Positions 30,997 to 40,272 of a DNA stretch of 43,814 bases are shown here, one piece after another. Each line of letters starts with the position of its first letter. Position 1 is the stretch's first letter. The translations under genes were made by a program, and so were the position numbers. This DNA comes from a virus. The stretch covers positions 1 to 43,814 of IMG/VR virus record IMGVR_UViG_3300023229_000029, one strand, 5' to 3'. The notes under the pieces were generated by a model, which was not told the origin of the DNA, did not search any database, and saw only the letters and a program-made list of their open reading frames with translations.

Positions 30997-32873
30997 TTTG
31001 CTTCGCCCCAATTTTTTCCTATAGCTAAGTCTACCTTAGAAGGTATTTCCATTTCTAAACAGTTTTCCATAACCTCTATTATCTTTTCTTGTTGTTCTTT
31101 AGAGCCATCAATACTTATAGCTAATTCATCATGAATTTGAATCATTGGTATAATCCCTTCTTTGTGTAGTTCCACCATTGCTAGTTTAATTTGATCAGCG
31201 GCTGACCCTTGTATTAACCTATTTAATGACTTATAAGTTCCCGCTCTTTTTAACCCTATGTTACTTCCATATTCTTCTACAGCTTTTTCATATGGATAAG
31301 CTTTATGTGCTCCAAAACTTTTAGGTTCCCATAAATCAAAACGACATTGTCTTCCTAACATAGTTCTCACCCTACCTTTTCTTTGAGCATGATCAGAAAC
31401 TTTATCAGCAAGCTGTCTCACAAAGGGAACTCTTTCATTATATTGCCTAATTAATGCTTTTGCTTCCTCAGGAGCAATTCCGAGCTGATCTGCAAGTTTT
31501 CCAACACCCATTCCATAGAAAAGTCCCAAATTAATGGTTTTAGCGCTCTTACGAGGTATATTTGCAATCTCGGCCATGATCGTATGAAAGTCAGTGTTTT
31601 TGTCGCTTTGATAAGCTCCTAGGAGTTTTTTTGCTCCGTCAAGTCCCACTTTATTAGCGTAATGTACCACAAGTCGAGGTTCTTGCTGAGAATAATCAAA
31701 AGAGCCCCAATGCTCTCCCTCCTCAGGTAAAAACAGACCTCTTATCAAACTTCCTATCTTTACTTCTGCATCAGCACCATCTCTAGAAGGTATTTGTTGT
31801 AAGTTTGGGTTGTTATAACTAAACCTACCTGTCACCGTTCCACCACTATCACTTCTTAATTGATTTATATTCGCGTGAATACGACCATTATGATTAAACT
31901 TGTTTATCATGTTGGTGAACGTGGTCCGCGCTTTGTTGTAACTTCTAGCTTCAACAATTGCTTGAGGTAATTTATGAGGATGATTTTCTAAAAAACTTTT
32001 TGTAAAACTAGGATTACCTTTATCGGTTTGTGGATAATCTATTTTAATTAGTTTAAATATTTCAGCAATAGATCTAGCGGCCCAAATATCACATTTCATT
32101 CCAGTTTCATCAGTAATGTATTTTAATAATTTATTTTCTCTTTTTATTAAATCTTTCTCAGCTATAGCAACTGCCTCTAAATCAACTCTAACGCCCTTCA
32201 TTCTCATTTTAATAAGAACAGGTAATAGCTCTAGTTCTAAGTCCAATACTGTTTGTAAATCACTTTTAGTAATTTCCTCTTGTAATCTGTCCCATAATCT
32301 TAAACAAAGTGCAGCATCTTGCTCTGCATACTCTCCTACAAAAGCTGCGGGCATTTTATACATTTCGGATTTTGCATCTACTCCCCATTGAGCCGCGGCT
32401 TCGTATAGTTGCCACTCAGATTTTCCCTCCATTAAATATTCTTTTGATAAAGCATTTAAAGAATAACTAAACCTATTTTCATTTACTAAAGGAGCGGCTA
32501 TCATTGTATCTATAATTTTTCCGTTCCATTGTACTCCCTCAGCTTCTAACCAACCAAAATCATAAGAAGCATTGTGAGCTATCTTATCACAATCAGTAGA
32601 AAGCATTTCTCTTAACCAATCGAAAGTAACATCAGGATCAAAATTAAAACTATTCTCATGTCTAATAGGGTAATAACCTTGCCAACCATCAACAGCTACA
32701 GCTACACCTATAATGTGGCCTTCTTTTGTGGCCCAACCAGGTCCCTTAGTTGTAATGCCAGGATCTTTTGTTTCTAAATCAATAGCAATTCTTTTTGCAT
32801 CTTTTATGTCTTTAAATTCTTGCGGTGGTAACCACTCAGTTTTAGGTTTAAATAGACCTATTTGTTTACTCAT
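30993..32873 (-). CDS. polA: DNA polymerase family A with 3'-5' exonuclease
   Basis: A 626-residue replicative-type family A polymerase. Exonuclease motifs: D32-x-E34 (AIDLET), HNASYDFGWL and YAEQDAAL. Polymerase motif A is SFDYSQQEPR, motif B RKSAKTINLGLFYGM, motif C QIHDEL. There is no 5'-3' exonuclease domain. At the position of E. coli Phe762 the residue is Leu (L449), a variant that has been linked to slower, more faithful copying and to temperate phages. It lies downstream of helicase and primase, coupled by ATGA to a 42-residue gene. Confidence 0.95.
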   Translation of the reverse strand: MSKQIGLFKPKTEWLPPQEFKDIKDAKRIAIDLETKDPGITTKGPGWATKEGHIIGVAVAVDGWQGYYPIRHENSFNFDPDVTFDWLREMLSTDCDKIAHNASYDFGWLEAEGVQWNGKIIDTMIAAPLVNENRFSYSLNALSKEYLMEGKSEWQLYEAAAQWGVDAKSEMYKMPAAFVGEYAEQDAALCLRLWDRLQEEITKSDLQTVLDLELELLPVLIKMRMKGVRVDLEAVAIAEKDLIKRENKLLKYITDETGMKCDIWAARSIAEIFKLIKIDYPQTDKGNPSFTKSFLENHPHKLPQAIVEARSYNKARTTFTNMINKFNHNGRIHANINQLRSDSGGTVTGRFSYNNPNLQQIPSRDGADAEVKIGSLIRGLFLPEEGEHWGSFDYSQQEPRLVVHYANKVGLDGAKKLLGAYQSDKNTDFHTIMAEIANIPRKSAKTINLGLFYGMGVGKLADQLGIAPEEAKALIRQYNERVPFVRQLADKVSDHAQRKGRVRTMLGRQCRFDLWEPKSFGAHKAYPYEKAVEEYGSNIGLKRAGTYKSLNRLIQGSAADQIKLAMVELHKEGIIPMIQIHDELAISIDGSKEQQEKIIEVMENCLEMEIPSKVDLAIGKNWGEAK

Positions 32874-32998
32874 ATTAAGTCCTCCAACATTATAGGGGTT
32901 CTTTCTCCTACATAAGCTCCTGTTATATTAAAATCTATATACTCAATAGCATCTTCTATAGGCATACTATCTCTGTCTATTAATTTCTGTAAATTCAT
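32870..32998 (-). CDS. Small conserved protein between helicase and polymerase
   Basis: A 42-residue ORF (MNLQKLIDRDSMPIEDAIEY, then DFNITGAYVGERTPI). Both ends use 4-base ATGA overlaps, with the helicase stop and the polymerase start. Its EYIxFNxxGAYVG pattern recurs in small phage proteins (from memory). Function unknown; tight packing suggests fixed dosage with polymerase. Confidence 0.65.
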   Translation of the reverse strand: MNLQKLIDRDSMPIEDAIEYIDFNITGAYVGERTPIMLEDLI

Positions 32999-34581
32999 AC
33001 TCTGTACGCCTCTCTACTGTTAGGGGTTATTATATAAAGATTTTCTCTAGCTCTTGAAAAGGCTACATAAAAAAGTCTATGTTCATTAACAGGATTTCTC
33101 TTATAATCTTCATAAGCCATTTTACCTATATCTAATGAGACAATAACATTGTCTGCTTCCCCTCCCTTTTGCTGATGAATAGTAGATAAAGTTATCCTTG
33201 GTTCTTTACCTATATCTTCTCCTTTTGCTTCTAAGTTCTCTAAATAAGCTCGAGTCTCTGTGTTTAATGTAGTCATAACATCTGCCCAATACTGACTAGG
33301 CTCTGCGACAAGTCCATAATCAGATCTTAGTTCATTAAAAGAAACTTTTTTATCAGGCAAAGCTTTTTTTTGTTCTGATACAATTTTTTTATACCCTCTA
33401 GTCACAAAATCTTTTCCTAAAACTTTGTACAAATTTTCTACCATTTTCAATGAAACAGGATTTTCATAAATAGTTAAATCTTTCCATGTTAAAATAGCAT
33501 TTCTTTCTTGAGACTTTACTGAGTACCTATACTTACTATCTTTCATTTTTACTTTAAAAAATACATTTTTTTTAACCAATACTTCTTCTAAACCTTCTCT
33601 AATAGTTCTTGTTCTAGCCATAATTAACCATGACCCTTTGCTCATGTTTATGTTATAAATTCCTTTGACAAATTCTACGTTACCCTCTCTTTCAGCGGGC
33701 ATCCAAACAATATCCCCTGAATTAACAATTTGTTTTTCTACACGTTTAACAACTTCCCAAACTTTTTTAGGAACTCTTTTTGACTGGTCTAAAATAATAA
33801 CTTCCTCTGCTTCTTCTTTTATTTGTAAAGCCTTAGAAACATCTGCATCCGCCCAAGTATAAATAGCTTGATTAGGGTCCATCGCAACATAAGAGGTATC
33901 AGATTTTTTCCATATCTTTTCTGCCATTTTCCATTGAATGGTAGACATGTCTTGCGCTTCGTCAAAGAAGGCTACCTTAAAAGATTTTTGTTTATCGCTT
34001 TTGACATAATCTATTATTAAATCTGTAAAATCTTTTTTAGGACCTACATCTTTAACCATGTATCCAGTTACTCCATCTGTAAATTTCTCATAACCGTGTT
34101 CTTTATAGTATCTTAATCCTTTATCTATATATTCTAATTTATGTTTAATAATGTCAGTCGCAAACATCGACCAAGCGCTATTTAAACTTATGCCTCTTCT
34201 CTTAGATTTCTCTATAAGCTGAATGTACTTTTCATCATAACTAGTAAAAAAACTATCGTCATCATTAGTAACATTGATATTAATCCGTAATACATTTGAA
34301 ATATTCCTCCAATCATTGTTTGATAAAATAAATTCTCTAGTCAAACCCATTTGACGCATTGCAAATGAATGTAGAGTAGAAAAACTTTCTAATTGATTCA
34401 CAGGGATTTTAAAGCGTTTCGCGGCCCGTTGCTTGGCTTCGTCAACTGCTTTATTAGAAAAAGAAAAAAATGCAATATCATCTATTTTCAATCCTTCATT
34501 TATATGTTCTTCAATCTTGTTCAAAATAAAAGTTGTTTTACCTGTTCCTGGTGGACCAATCACTACTTTTGGAGAACTCAA
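32995..34581 (-). CDS. UvrD-like superfamily 1 DNA helicase
   Basis: A 528-residue SF1 helicase: Walker A GPPGTGKTT (9-17), motif Ia FFSFSNKAVDEA, motif II FFDEAQDMS, motif III AMDPNQAIYTWADAD, motif V STIHQQKGGEADNV, motif VI FYVAFSRARENLY. No DnaB-type helicase is visible, so this may unwind the fork, as Dda or UvrD-like enzymes do. The start is TTG 34581 (TTGA overlap with the primase stop); the Walker A motif begins eight residues in, so no later start is possible. Confidence 0.9.
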   Translation of the reverse strand: MSSPKVVIGPPGTGKTTFILNKIEEHINEGLKIDDIAFFSFSNKAVDEAKQRAAKRFKIPVNQLESFSTLHSFAMRQMGLTREFILSNNDWRNISNVLRININVTNDDDSFFTSYDEKYIQLIEKSKRRGISLNSAWSMFATDIIKHKLEYIDKGLRYYKEHGYEKFTDGVTGYMVKDVGPKKDFTDLIIDYVKSDKQKSFKVAFFDEAQDMSTIQWKMAEKIWKKSDTSYVAMDPNQAIYTWADADVSKALQIKEEAEEVIILDQSKRVPKKVWEVVKRVEKQIVNSGDIVWMPAEREGNVEFVKGIYNINMSKGSWLIMARTRTIREGLEEVLVKKNVFFKVKMKDSKYRYSVKSQERNAILTWKDLTIYENPVSLKMVENLYKVLGKDFVTRGYKKIVSEQKKALPDKKVSFNELRSDYGLVAEPSQYWADVMTTLNTETRAYLENLEAKGEDIGKEPRITLSTIHQQKGGEADNVIVSLDIGKMAYEDYKRNPVNEHRLFYVAFSRARENLYIITPNSREAYRV

Positions 34582-36134
34582 AACGGAACCTCTTCTTCAT
34601 CATCAGTTCTTTTCATGTCAGGAACATCTAAGTCTATATCATCAGATAAAATTTCTTCTATTTTCCATAATCTGACTTTTACTTTTTTAATTCTTTTAGT
34701 TAAATCTTCTGCATTGTATTCTTCTCTAAGTCTAACTGTTACCCATGATCTTGATTCTTTAAAATCATTTCTTTTTAAATGATCCATTAAATCTTTTAAT
34801 GCAAAATAAGTAAATCCATCTTCGGTAAAAGATTTTCCTAAAAATACATCTTCAATAGTTATGGCTTCTCCTTGGTGTAAAATAAATTCTTCTAACAATT
34901 CTCTAAACTCACCTTTTTTTGTGACTTCTTCAGGAGGATAATCAATAGAGATATTTTCTAACAATTCTGTATAAGATTGATTCCATTCATTCATGGCCAT
35001 GTTAGGTATCCCTTTATTTAACTGTTCTATGCAAGCTTGAATAACTTTTTTATGGGTCATTAAATCTTCTGTAGAAGCTATTTCAATTCTACGGTCATCT
35101 ACATTGAGAAAGTAACGAGGCGGATCAGATTTATAAACCTTGAGATCAGAATACACTGGATTCTCACGATCATTTTCTCCACCCACCCCGTACTTTCTCT
35201 TCTTACAGAGCCTCTTGTTACAGAGGGATTCAATAGGAGGCTGAGTACATCTGTAAGAATATCTAGGTGCCCCATCAGAGTCACTTTGGGACACTTGCTT
35301 AATGACAACTAAAACCTCGTCAGATTTCAAAGGAGGCTGAATGTACTGACGATTATAGTCCTCAATAAGATTTTTATAATTGTCGGGATCAAATTTTCTG
35401 TAATAAACCCCGATATTAAATAACGCATTGTTTCTTCCACCTTCTCCTACTCCATCATCAGTTAGGATCTGTAAACACGGTGGACCATCTTTTATAATTT
35501 CATTTGTAAAATCAGTTTTAATTTTTTTAAGATCAGAGACAACAAGTTTTTCATAAAGCTCAAAAAATTGCTCTAAAGATAAGGCTCTTCCATCATCTTT
35601 TAAGGCATATCTATTTCGGCCATGATAAGGCATGTTAATCCAACTACCTGTATCTCTTTTCTCTTCACCTTCTTTAGTAAATAATTCTATTTGTTTTGGA
35701 AAAACTTCTGCGCTTGGATAACCCAAGGCCGTAGACATTTCACTAAGCTTTAATTGTATTTCTTTTGCTGAAACTTTTTGTTGTGTAAATAAATATAAGT
35801 GAGCACCTCCACTTTTTGAAAGACACGTAATTAAAGGAAACTTTTTATTAGCAATTTTTTTTAATAATGCCTTATGATCTAAAGGATAAACATCAATATC
35901 TATTGCACCAAAAACACATTCATTATCATCGTTAATTGGAACGATGCCCATTGCGGGATATTCTCCCTTTAAATGTAGTTCAAATTTATCTAAGGTTGGT
36001 GGCTCGTGGACCGTCTTCATCCTAGCCTCTACTTTTTTACCTTGTTGAGGTTCGTTTGATTTCTCAAAAACCCCATGAGCTCTTTCTAAACCCGTAAAGA
36101 TATTTTTAAACTTTTTTACTAATTCTAAATCCAT
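34578..36134 (-). CDS. AEP-superfamily primase with Cys cluster
   Basis: A 518-residue archaeo-eukaryotic primase. The catalytic D79-x-D81 (GAIDIDVYP), SKSGGAH (H112) and the SAEVFPKQ segment define the AEP core (about 1-195). A C-terminal region follows with GGRNNALFNIG and four Cys (C220, C296, C305, C310), which might hold zinc or an iron-sulphur cluster as in PriL-type domains. The last 80 residues are helical and acidic. A strong AGGAGG lies 5 bases upstream of ATG, after a stable hairpin. It makes primers (or is a PrimPol) for the polymerase and helicase downstream. Confidence 0.85.
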   Translation of the reverse strand: MDLELVKKFKNIFTGLERAHGVFEKSNEPQQGKKVEARMKTVHEPPTLDKFELHLKGEYPAMGIVPINDDNECVFGAIDIDVYPLDHKALLKKIANKKFPLITCLSKSGGAHLYLFTQQKVSAKEIQLKLSEMSTALGYPSAEVFPKQIELFTKEGEEKRDTGSWINMPYHGRNRYALKDDGRALSLEQFFELYEKLVVSDLKKIKTDFTNEIIKDGPPCLQILTDDGVGEGGRNNALFNIGVYYRKFDPDNYKNLIEDYNRQYIQPPLKSDEVLVVIKQVSQSDSDGAPRYSYRCTQPPIESLCNKRLCKKRKYGVGGENDRENPVYSDLKVYKSDPPRYFLNVDDRRIEIASTEDLMTHKKVIQACIEQLNKGIPNMAMNEWNQSYTELLENISIDYPPEEVTKKGEFRELLEEFILHQGEAITIEDVFLGKSFTEDGFTYFALKDLMDHLKRNDFKESRSWVTVRLREEYNAEDLTKRIKKVKVRLWKIEEILSDDIDLDVPDMKRTDDEEEVPF

Positions 36135-36148
36135 ATAGCCTCCTAGGA

Positions 36149-36179
36149 AAAGACTAGCCGAGATTATCGGCTAGTCTTT
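36149..36179 (-). promoter_or_regulatory. 13-bp hairpin before primase gene
   Basis: A perfect 13-bp stem (36149-36161 with 36167-36179) with a 5-base loop lies between the SSB-like stop and the primase start. On the minus strand it ends in TCTTTT then CC, so it may act as a weak, read-through terminator lowering primase relative to SSB, or as an RNA-processing hairpin. AGGAGG of the primase follows within 10 bases. Confidence 0.6.
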
Positions 36180-36186
36180 CATAAAT

Positions 36187-37041
36187 TTAGAATGGTAAAT
36201 CAGAGTCTGATTTATTGTCACCTTCAGATGAAGATTGATTATCTTTCTGAGGTTTAGCGTCTACTTCACCACTATGGATTTGTTTTTCAAACAACATACA
36301 GTCCTCATATATTTTTGAAATATTAGAGTTATCCATATCAGTGATCCATTGACCATCGGATACAACCCAACCAAACCATTTTCCTTTTTCATTTTTTTCT
36401 CTGACTGATCTAAGAACATATGATTTAGCAAAATCTTTAGGTTGATACACTTCATCACCATCAACAAGTCTTTGATTGGACATAACTGAATTCCATTGTC
36501 TAGACTTTTTTAATTGTGTTGATTTCATTTTAATAATTGCTTTGGTCCACATACCATCAGGTTCCAATACAACTACATAATGTTCCGCAGTGTTTTCTAT
36601 ATACGTATCGCCACCAACAATTCTCTCTTTATTATCCTCACCTCGAACAACTTTGCCTTCTCTTTTCATTTGTTCAAATTCTGATGGAGTATAAATATTG
36701 ACTGGTGCTCCTGGGCCTTCACCTTTTTCAGCCCACTCTACATATCTTCTTCTATAATAAACTGGAAGAACAGTAACTTCTTTATATGCTTTATCTGTTA
36801 CTGTATTAAATATCATTCCCGCTTCTGCGTTAGGAATATATTCTGAGTCTTCCTTATCAATTTGCGGAGATGTGTCCGAAATTATATTTAAATAAGGAAT
36901 AGCAAAATCTTCAGTTGTCCTCTCTTGTAAAGATGGACCCCCTTTTTTTAAAAGATTACCTAGTGCTACCGCGTTTCCAGTTGTTTTATTCGTTACCGAT
37001 TGTTCTTTTTTCGTTTCTTCTTTTTTCAATGTATTATTCAT
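36187..37041 (-). CDS. Probable single-stranded DNA-binding protein
   Basis: A 284-residue protein: a charged N-terminal tail, a beta-rich core (IPYLNIISDTSPQIDK, VTVLPVYYRRRYVEWAEKG, EHYVVVLEP) and a disordered acidic C-terminus ending DNKSDSDLPF. That tail is the hallmark of SSB-type proteins, which recruit partners through an acidic -DxPF end. Its placement before primase, helicase and polymerase fits. I recall similar proteins annotated as phage SSB in marine genomes. The start is coupled to the upstream gene by TAATG. Confidence 0.75.
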   Translation of the reverse strand: MNNTLKKEETKKEQSVTNKTTGNAVALGNLLKKGGPSLQERTTEDFAIPYLNIISDTSPQIDKEDSEYIPNAEAGMIFNTVTDKAYKEVTVLPVYYRRRYVEWAEKGEGPGAPVNIYTPSEFEQMKREGKVVRGEDNKERIVGGDTYIENTAEHYVVVLEPDGMWTKAIIKMKSTQLKKSRQWNSVMSNQRLVDGDEVYQPKDFAKSYVLRSVREKNEKGKWFGWVVSDGQWITDMDNSNISKIYEDCMLFEKQIHSGEVDAKPQKDNQSSSEGDNKSDSDLPF

Positions 37042-37607
37042 TATTTACCTTTCTTGATTATTATTTTATGACCTACATAGACTCCAAAAGTCTCCATAGG
37101 AAGTTCTTTTCCACCCTCAACTAATTCACGTATGAATCCTTTAAGAGTCATAGGCTCAACCTTAACATTTCTGTCAGTGTCTAAACCTTTACTAGCCAAT
37201 TCAGAGAAAATTTGATCAGCTTTATCGTCTTCTGCTCTACCAAATTTTACAATGATTTGATTTTTTATAATGTCGTCATAACCATTTTCTCTAAGCCATT
37301 GGAATGCTTCCTCTTGCTTATCTTTAGTTATGCTTCCAGTATAAAAAGGTTTTATGTCAACAGACTGGCCATCTCTCATTTTAATAGAGCGGACACCACG
37401 TTCTTCCATAAGCTGAACAATCAGCTCATTTTGTTGACGTAAATTTTCTTTTCTTTGTTTGATTAATAATTCAAGATCATTTAATTCAGTTTCTGATTTT
37501 AAATAATCCTGACACGCTTTTGAAATAGGATCGATCTCACTTACTGCAAAATCTGCTTTATTTCTTTTTAAGTCTAATGCCATTTTCGGCTTACTTTCTA
37601 TAGTCAT
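37041..37607 (-). CDS. Conserved replication-cluster protein
   Basis: A 188-residue protein. The N-terminal coiled coil (about 32-70, ELNDLELLIKQRKENLRQQN) leads to a small mixed domain. The C-terminus has MTLKGFIRELVEGGKELPME and FGVYVGHKIII. The end motif recurs in many phage proteins next to SSB-like genes (from memory); function unknown. A DNA-end or recombination accessory role is conceivable but unsupported. Ribosome binding site AAGGTAA lies upstream. Confidence 0.65.
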   Translation of the reverse strand: MTIESKPKMALDLKRNKADFAVSEIDPISKACQDYLKSETELNDLELLIKQRKENLRQQNELIVQLMEERGVRSIKMRDGQSVDIKPFYTGSITKDKQEEAFQWLRENGYDDIIKNQIIVKFGRAEDDKADQIFSELASKGLDTDRNVKVEPMTLKGFIRELVEGGKELPMETFGVYVGHKIIIKKGK

Positions 37608-37620
37608 CTTTTACCTTTCT

Positions 37621-37971
37621 TTAGTTATTTATGTCGACTCTGATAGGAAAGTAATCTCTTTCTAATCTATCATATTTCAACATATTATATCTACCATTGA
37701 GAATATAGGAAACAACACTTGTCGTCAAGCCTATTAATGCAGGATCTCCTACAAGTAAAATATAATCCGTGTCTTTCACATCTTTTAGCATAGTTTTTAA
37801 TTTTCTTATTGTAGGTTGTGGAGACATAACAATCTGCTTTTGACCTTCAAATAGAAATATTATTTCACCAAATCTTTCTGCTTGTGAGTAGTTTAATGAT
37901 TTGATTGTACCATCAATATGTTTTCTCATGACATTCTGTACAATAAAAACTTTACTTTTTGTATCATTCAT
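37621..37971 (-). CDS. Conserved phage protein, first gene of leftward replication operon
   Basis: A 116-residue mixed alpha/beta protein (SKVFIVQNVMRKHIDG, GEIIFLFEGQKQIVMS, DTDYILLVGDPALIGL). I start it at ATG 37971; an upstream in-frame start at 38034 would extend into the divergent helicase gene. It lies 31 bases from that gene, so promoters of both sit inside each other's coding start. Family not recognised. Confidence 0.65.
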   Translation of the reverse strand: MNDTKSKVFIVQNVMRKHIDGTIKSLNYSQAERFGEIIFLFEGQKQIVMSPQPTIRKLKTMLKDVKDTDYILLVGDPALIGLTTSVVSYILNGRYNMLKYDRLERDYFPIRVDINN

Positions 37972-37993
37972 AATAATTTCTTTCTTAGAATAA

Positions 37994-38022
37994 TTTATAA
38001 CTATGTTATTAAAAAAATACAA
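37994..38022 (-). promoter_or_regulatory. Candidate sigma70-type promoter for replication operon
   Basis: On the minus strand TTGTAT (38022-38017) and TATAAA (37999-37994) are 17 bases apart, just upstream of the 37971 start and inside the first codons of the divergent helicase. The -10 fits well (5 of 6); the -35 is poor (3 of 6). In this AT-rich sequence chance matches are common, so this is tentative. Confidence 0.3.
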
Positions 38023-39463
38023 GTTTAAAACCAATCCTATGGAGCACCAAATAATTGGTTTAGGTGCTATGATGACTCAATTTGAAAATCGTAGCCCTGA
38101 GTATGCTTTATTTATGGAAATGGGTTGTGGTAAAACCAAAGTTTTAATTGATGGTGTTTCCATTTTATATGACAACGGAAAAGTAGATCAGCTTTTAGTT
38201 ATTTGTCCAAACGGAATAAAATATAATTGGAAAGATGAATTAGAAAAACATTTAGCGGATCATATAGAGTTTGATGTACATGTATGGGAAGGAGCTAAAA
38301 CAAAAAAAGAACAAAACGAAATTAAAGAAAAATTATTTCCTGTTAACAATAAATTAAAAATTTTAATTATGAACGTAGAAAGTATCATCACAAAACTTGG
38401 CTCTCAAATTGCCGATAAATTTGTTTACTCAGGAAAAAGTTTAATGTGTATTGATGAGTCGACTATTATAAAAAATATGTCTACAAAAAGAACAAAACAA
38501 TGTATTAAAATTGGTCAGCTAGCAAAGTATAGAGTTATTTTAACAGGTTCTCCTATTACAAAATCTCCTGAAGACCTTTATGGTCAATGTGCTTTTTTAA
38601 ATGAAGATTTACTAGGGTTTAGTTCAATCTATTCTTTTAGAGCTAGGTATTGTGATCAAGTAAAGTTATCATTTGGGGGCCGTAGTTTTAATAAAGTTAC
38701 AGGTTATAAAAGATTAGACGAACTTACAGAAAAGCTACGGCAGTTTTCTTACAGAATAACTAAAGACGAAGCATTAGATCTCCCTGGAAAAATTTATATG
38801 AAGAGAAGAGTTATGATGACTGAAAAACAGCTCAAAGCTTATGTTCAAATGAAAAATTTAGCTTTAGTTCAGTTAGAAGAGGGAGAACTAACAACGGCCA
38901 CATTAATTGCTCAGTTAAAAAGACTCCACCAAATTTCATGTGGGTATATGACAACAGATGAAGGAGGCATTGTAGATTTTTCTGAAAATAGATTGAAAGA
39001 ATTATTAGATACCATTGAAGAAGTAGATGGAAAAGTAATTATTTGGTGTTCGTATAGACATAACATTAGAAAAGTTATTGAAACTTTAGAGAAGAAGTTT
39101 GGAGCGGGGTCCGCGGAAGGTTTTTATGGAGAGACTCCAAGTAAAGAACGTCCTAAAATATTAAAAAATTTTATGGACCCTGAACATCACATGAGGTTCT
39201 TAGTTGGTCACCCAAGAACGGGTGGGTATGGACTAACTTTAACAATTGCTAAGACTATGATTTTTTATTCTAATGAGTATGACTTAGAAATAAGAGAACA
39301 GGCTGAAGCAAGAAATCACCGTATTGGAACTGAAAGTAAAGTAACGTATGTTGATTTGGTTTGCGAAGGGACCGTAGATGAAAACATTTTAAAAAGTCTT
39401 CGAAAGAAAATAAACATAGCTACCCAAATAATGGGAGAGGAGTTTAAGAAATGGCTGATTTAA
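38003..39463 (+). CDS. SNF2/SF2-type DNA helicase
   Basis: A 486-residue SF2 ATPase: Q-motif region (MEHQIIGLGAM), Walker A MGCGKT (40-45), motif II CIDEST, motif III LTGSPITKSP, motif V-like LVGHPRTGGYGLTLT and motif VI QAEARNHRIG. The layout is that of phage SNF2-like helicases. It could remodel protein-DNA complexes or aid recombination and repair. It opens the short rightward operon with methyltransferase and nuclease genes and is divergent from the replication operon. Confidence 0.9.
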   Translation: MLLKKYKFKTNPMEHQIIGLGAMMTQFENRSPEYALFMEMGCGKTKVLIDGVSILYDNGKVDQLLVICPNGIKYNWKDELEKHLADHIEFDVHVWEGAKTKKEQNEIKEKLFPVNNKLKILIMNVESIITKLGSQIADKFVYSGKSLMCIDESTIIKNMSTKRTKQCIKIGQLAKYRVILTGSPITKSPEDLYGQCAFLNEDLLGFSSIYSFRARYCDQVKLSFGGRSFNKVTGYKRLDELTEKLRQFSYRITKDEALDLPGKIYMKRRVMMTEKQLKAYVQMKNLALVQLEEGELTTATLIAQLKRLHQISCGYMTTDEGGIVDFSENRLKELLDTIEEVDGKVIIWCSYRHNIRKVIETLEKKFGAGSAEGFYGETPSKERPKILKNFMDPEHHMRFLVGHPRTGGYGLTLTIAKTMIFYSNEYDLEIREQAEARNHRIGTESKVTYVDLVCEGTVDENILKSLRKKINIATQIMGEEFKKWLI

Positions 39464-39621
39464 GTGATGTATATAAGTTCGTTAAAGAAGATGAATTTAA
39501 AAATGCTTTAAAAGATTTAATTAATTATTGCAAACATGATACTTGCATTAATTTAGGACAATCTGTGAAAATAGTAGAAGAATATCTACAAGGAAAAGAA
39601 ATAGAAAAGGAGAAATTATGA
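39451..39621 (+). CDS. Small helical protein (56 residues)
   Basis: A 56-residue ORF starting inside the helicase end (13-base overlap) and ending in an ATGA overlap with the methyltransferase. MADLSDVYKFVKEDEFKNAL, then YCKHDTCINLG and a charged helix. Coupling on both sides supports it. Two Cys; no recognised family. Confidence 0.62.
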   Translation: MADLSDVYKFVKEDEFKNALKDLINYCKHDTCINLGQSVKIVEEYLQGKEIEKEKL

Positions 39622-40250
39622 AACATAGTTATTATAATATTCCAGGGTGGTTTAATATGCATGAAGCATATGATCAGTTATTGGAAAACTGTAAAGATGG
39701 AGATGAAATTTTAGAGATCGGATGTTTTTTAGGAAGGTCTAGTAGTTACTTAGCAACAAATATAATTAATTCAGGAAAAAGAGTTCATTTACATATTGTT
39801 GATACTTTTCAAGGAAGTTCAGAGCACGCTAATTTAAAAATGGAAAAAGATTTTTTTGATCAATTTAAAGAAAATTGTAAAGCATTTTTAGATGGTGGAA
39901 TAATGACGGCTCATCAGGGAAGAAGTGATAATGAAGAGATACTGAAAAAATGGGAAGACGGTCATTTCGGAGGAATTATTGTAGATGGGGCCCATGAGTA
40001 TGATGCCGTGAAAGATGATATATTGAATTGGTGGCCTAAGCTCTCGGACGGTGGATCGATGATCGGGGATGACATGTCTTTAGCTTCAGTTCAACAAGCA
40101 GTTAAGGATAGTTTTGGTAAGAAATTATGTGATAAAAGTAGTGAAATTTACTTTTATCAGGGCCATGAGCAATGGTTTTCAGCATCAAAAGGCACAGAAA
40201 TCCCTAAATGTGCAAAATTAATCCCTGGCCAAAATACTTTAAATAAGTAA
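39618..40250 (+). CDS. Class I SAM-dependent methyltransferase
   Basis: A 210-residue methyltransferase: motif I ILEIGCFLGRSSSYLA (about 31-46), acidic D at the end of strand 2 (HIVDTFQGS), IIVDGAHEYDAV and a C-terminal LSDGGSMIGDD segment. This matches the Methyltransf_24 group, often acting on small molecules or sugars. There is no DNA-methylase catalytic motif (no DPPY/NPPY or PCQ), so DNA methylation is unlikely. An AAGGAG ribosome binding site lies upstream. It might join the modification chemistry of this phage, though it lies in another operon. Confidence 0.82.
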   Translation: MKHSYYNIPGWFNMHEAYDQLLENCKDGDEILEIGCFLGRSSSYLATNIINSGKRVHLHIVDTFQGSSEHANLKMEKDFFDQFKENCKAFLDGGIMTAHQGRSDNEEILKKWEDGHFGGIIVDGAHEYDAVKDDILNWWPKLSDGGSMIGDDMSLASVQQAVKDSFGKKLCDKSSEIYFYQGHEQWFSASKGTEIPKCAKLIPGQNTLNK

Positions 40251-40272
40251 ATTTTTCCATATACTGATTGAT

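Noticed and set aside
34393-34782. Plus-strand frames opposite the helicase/primase junction
   Set aside because: Antisense to strongly supported enzymes; Phe/Ser-rich shadow sequence.
39618-40250. Methyltransferase as a DNA methylase
   Set aside because: No DNA-methylase catalytic motif; the sequence fits a small-molecule/Methyltransf_24 type.
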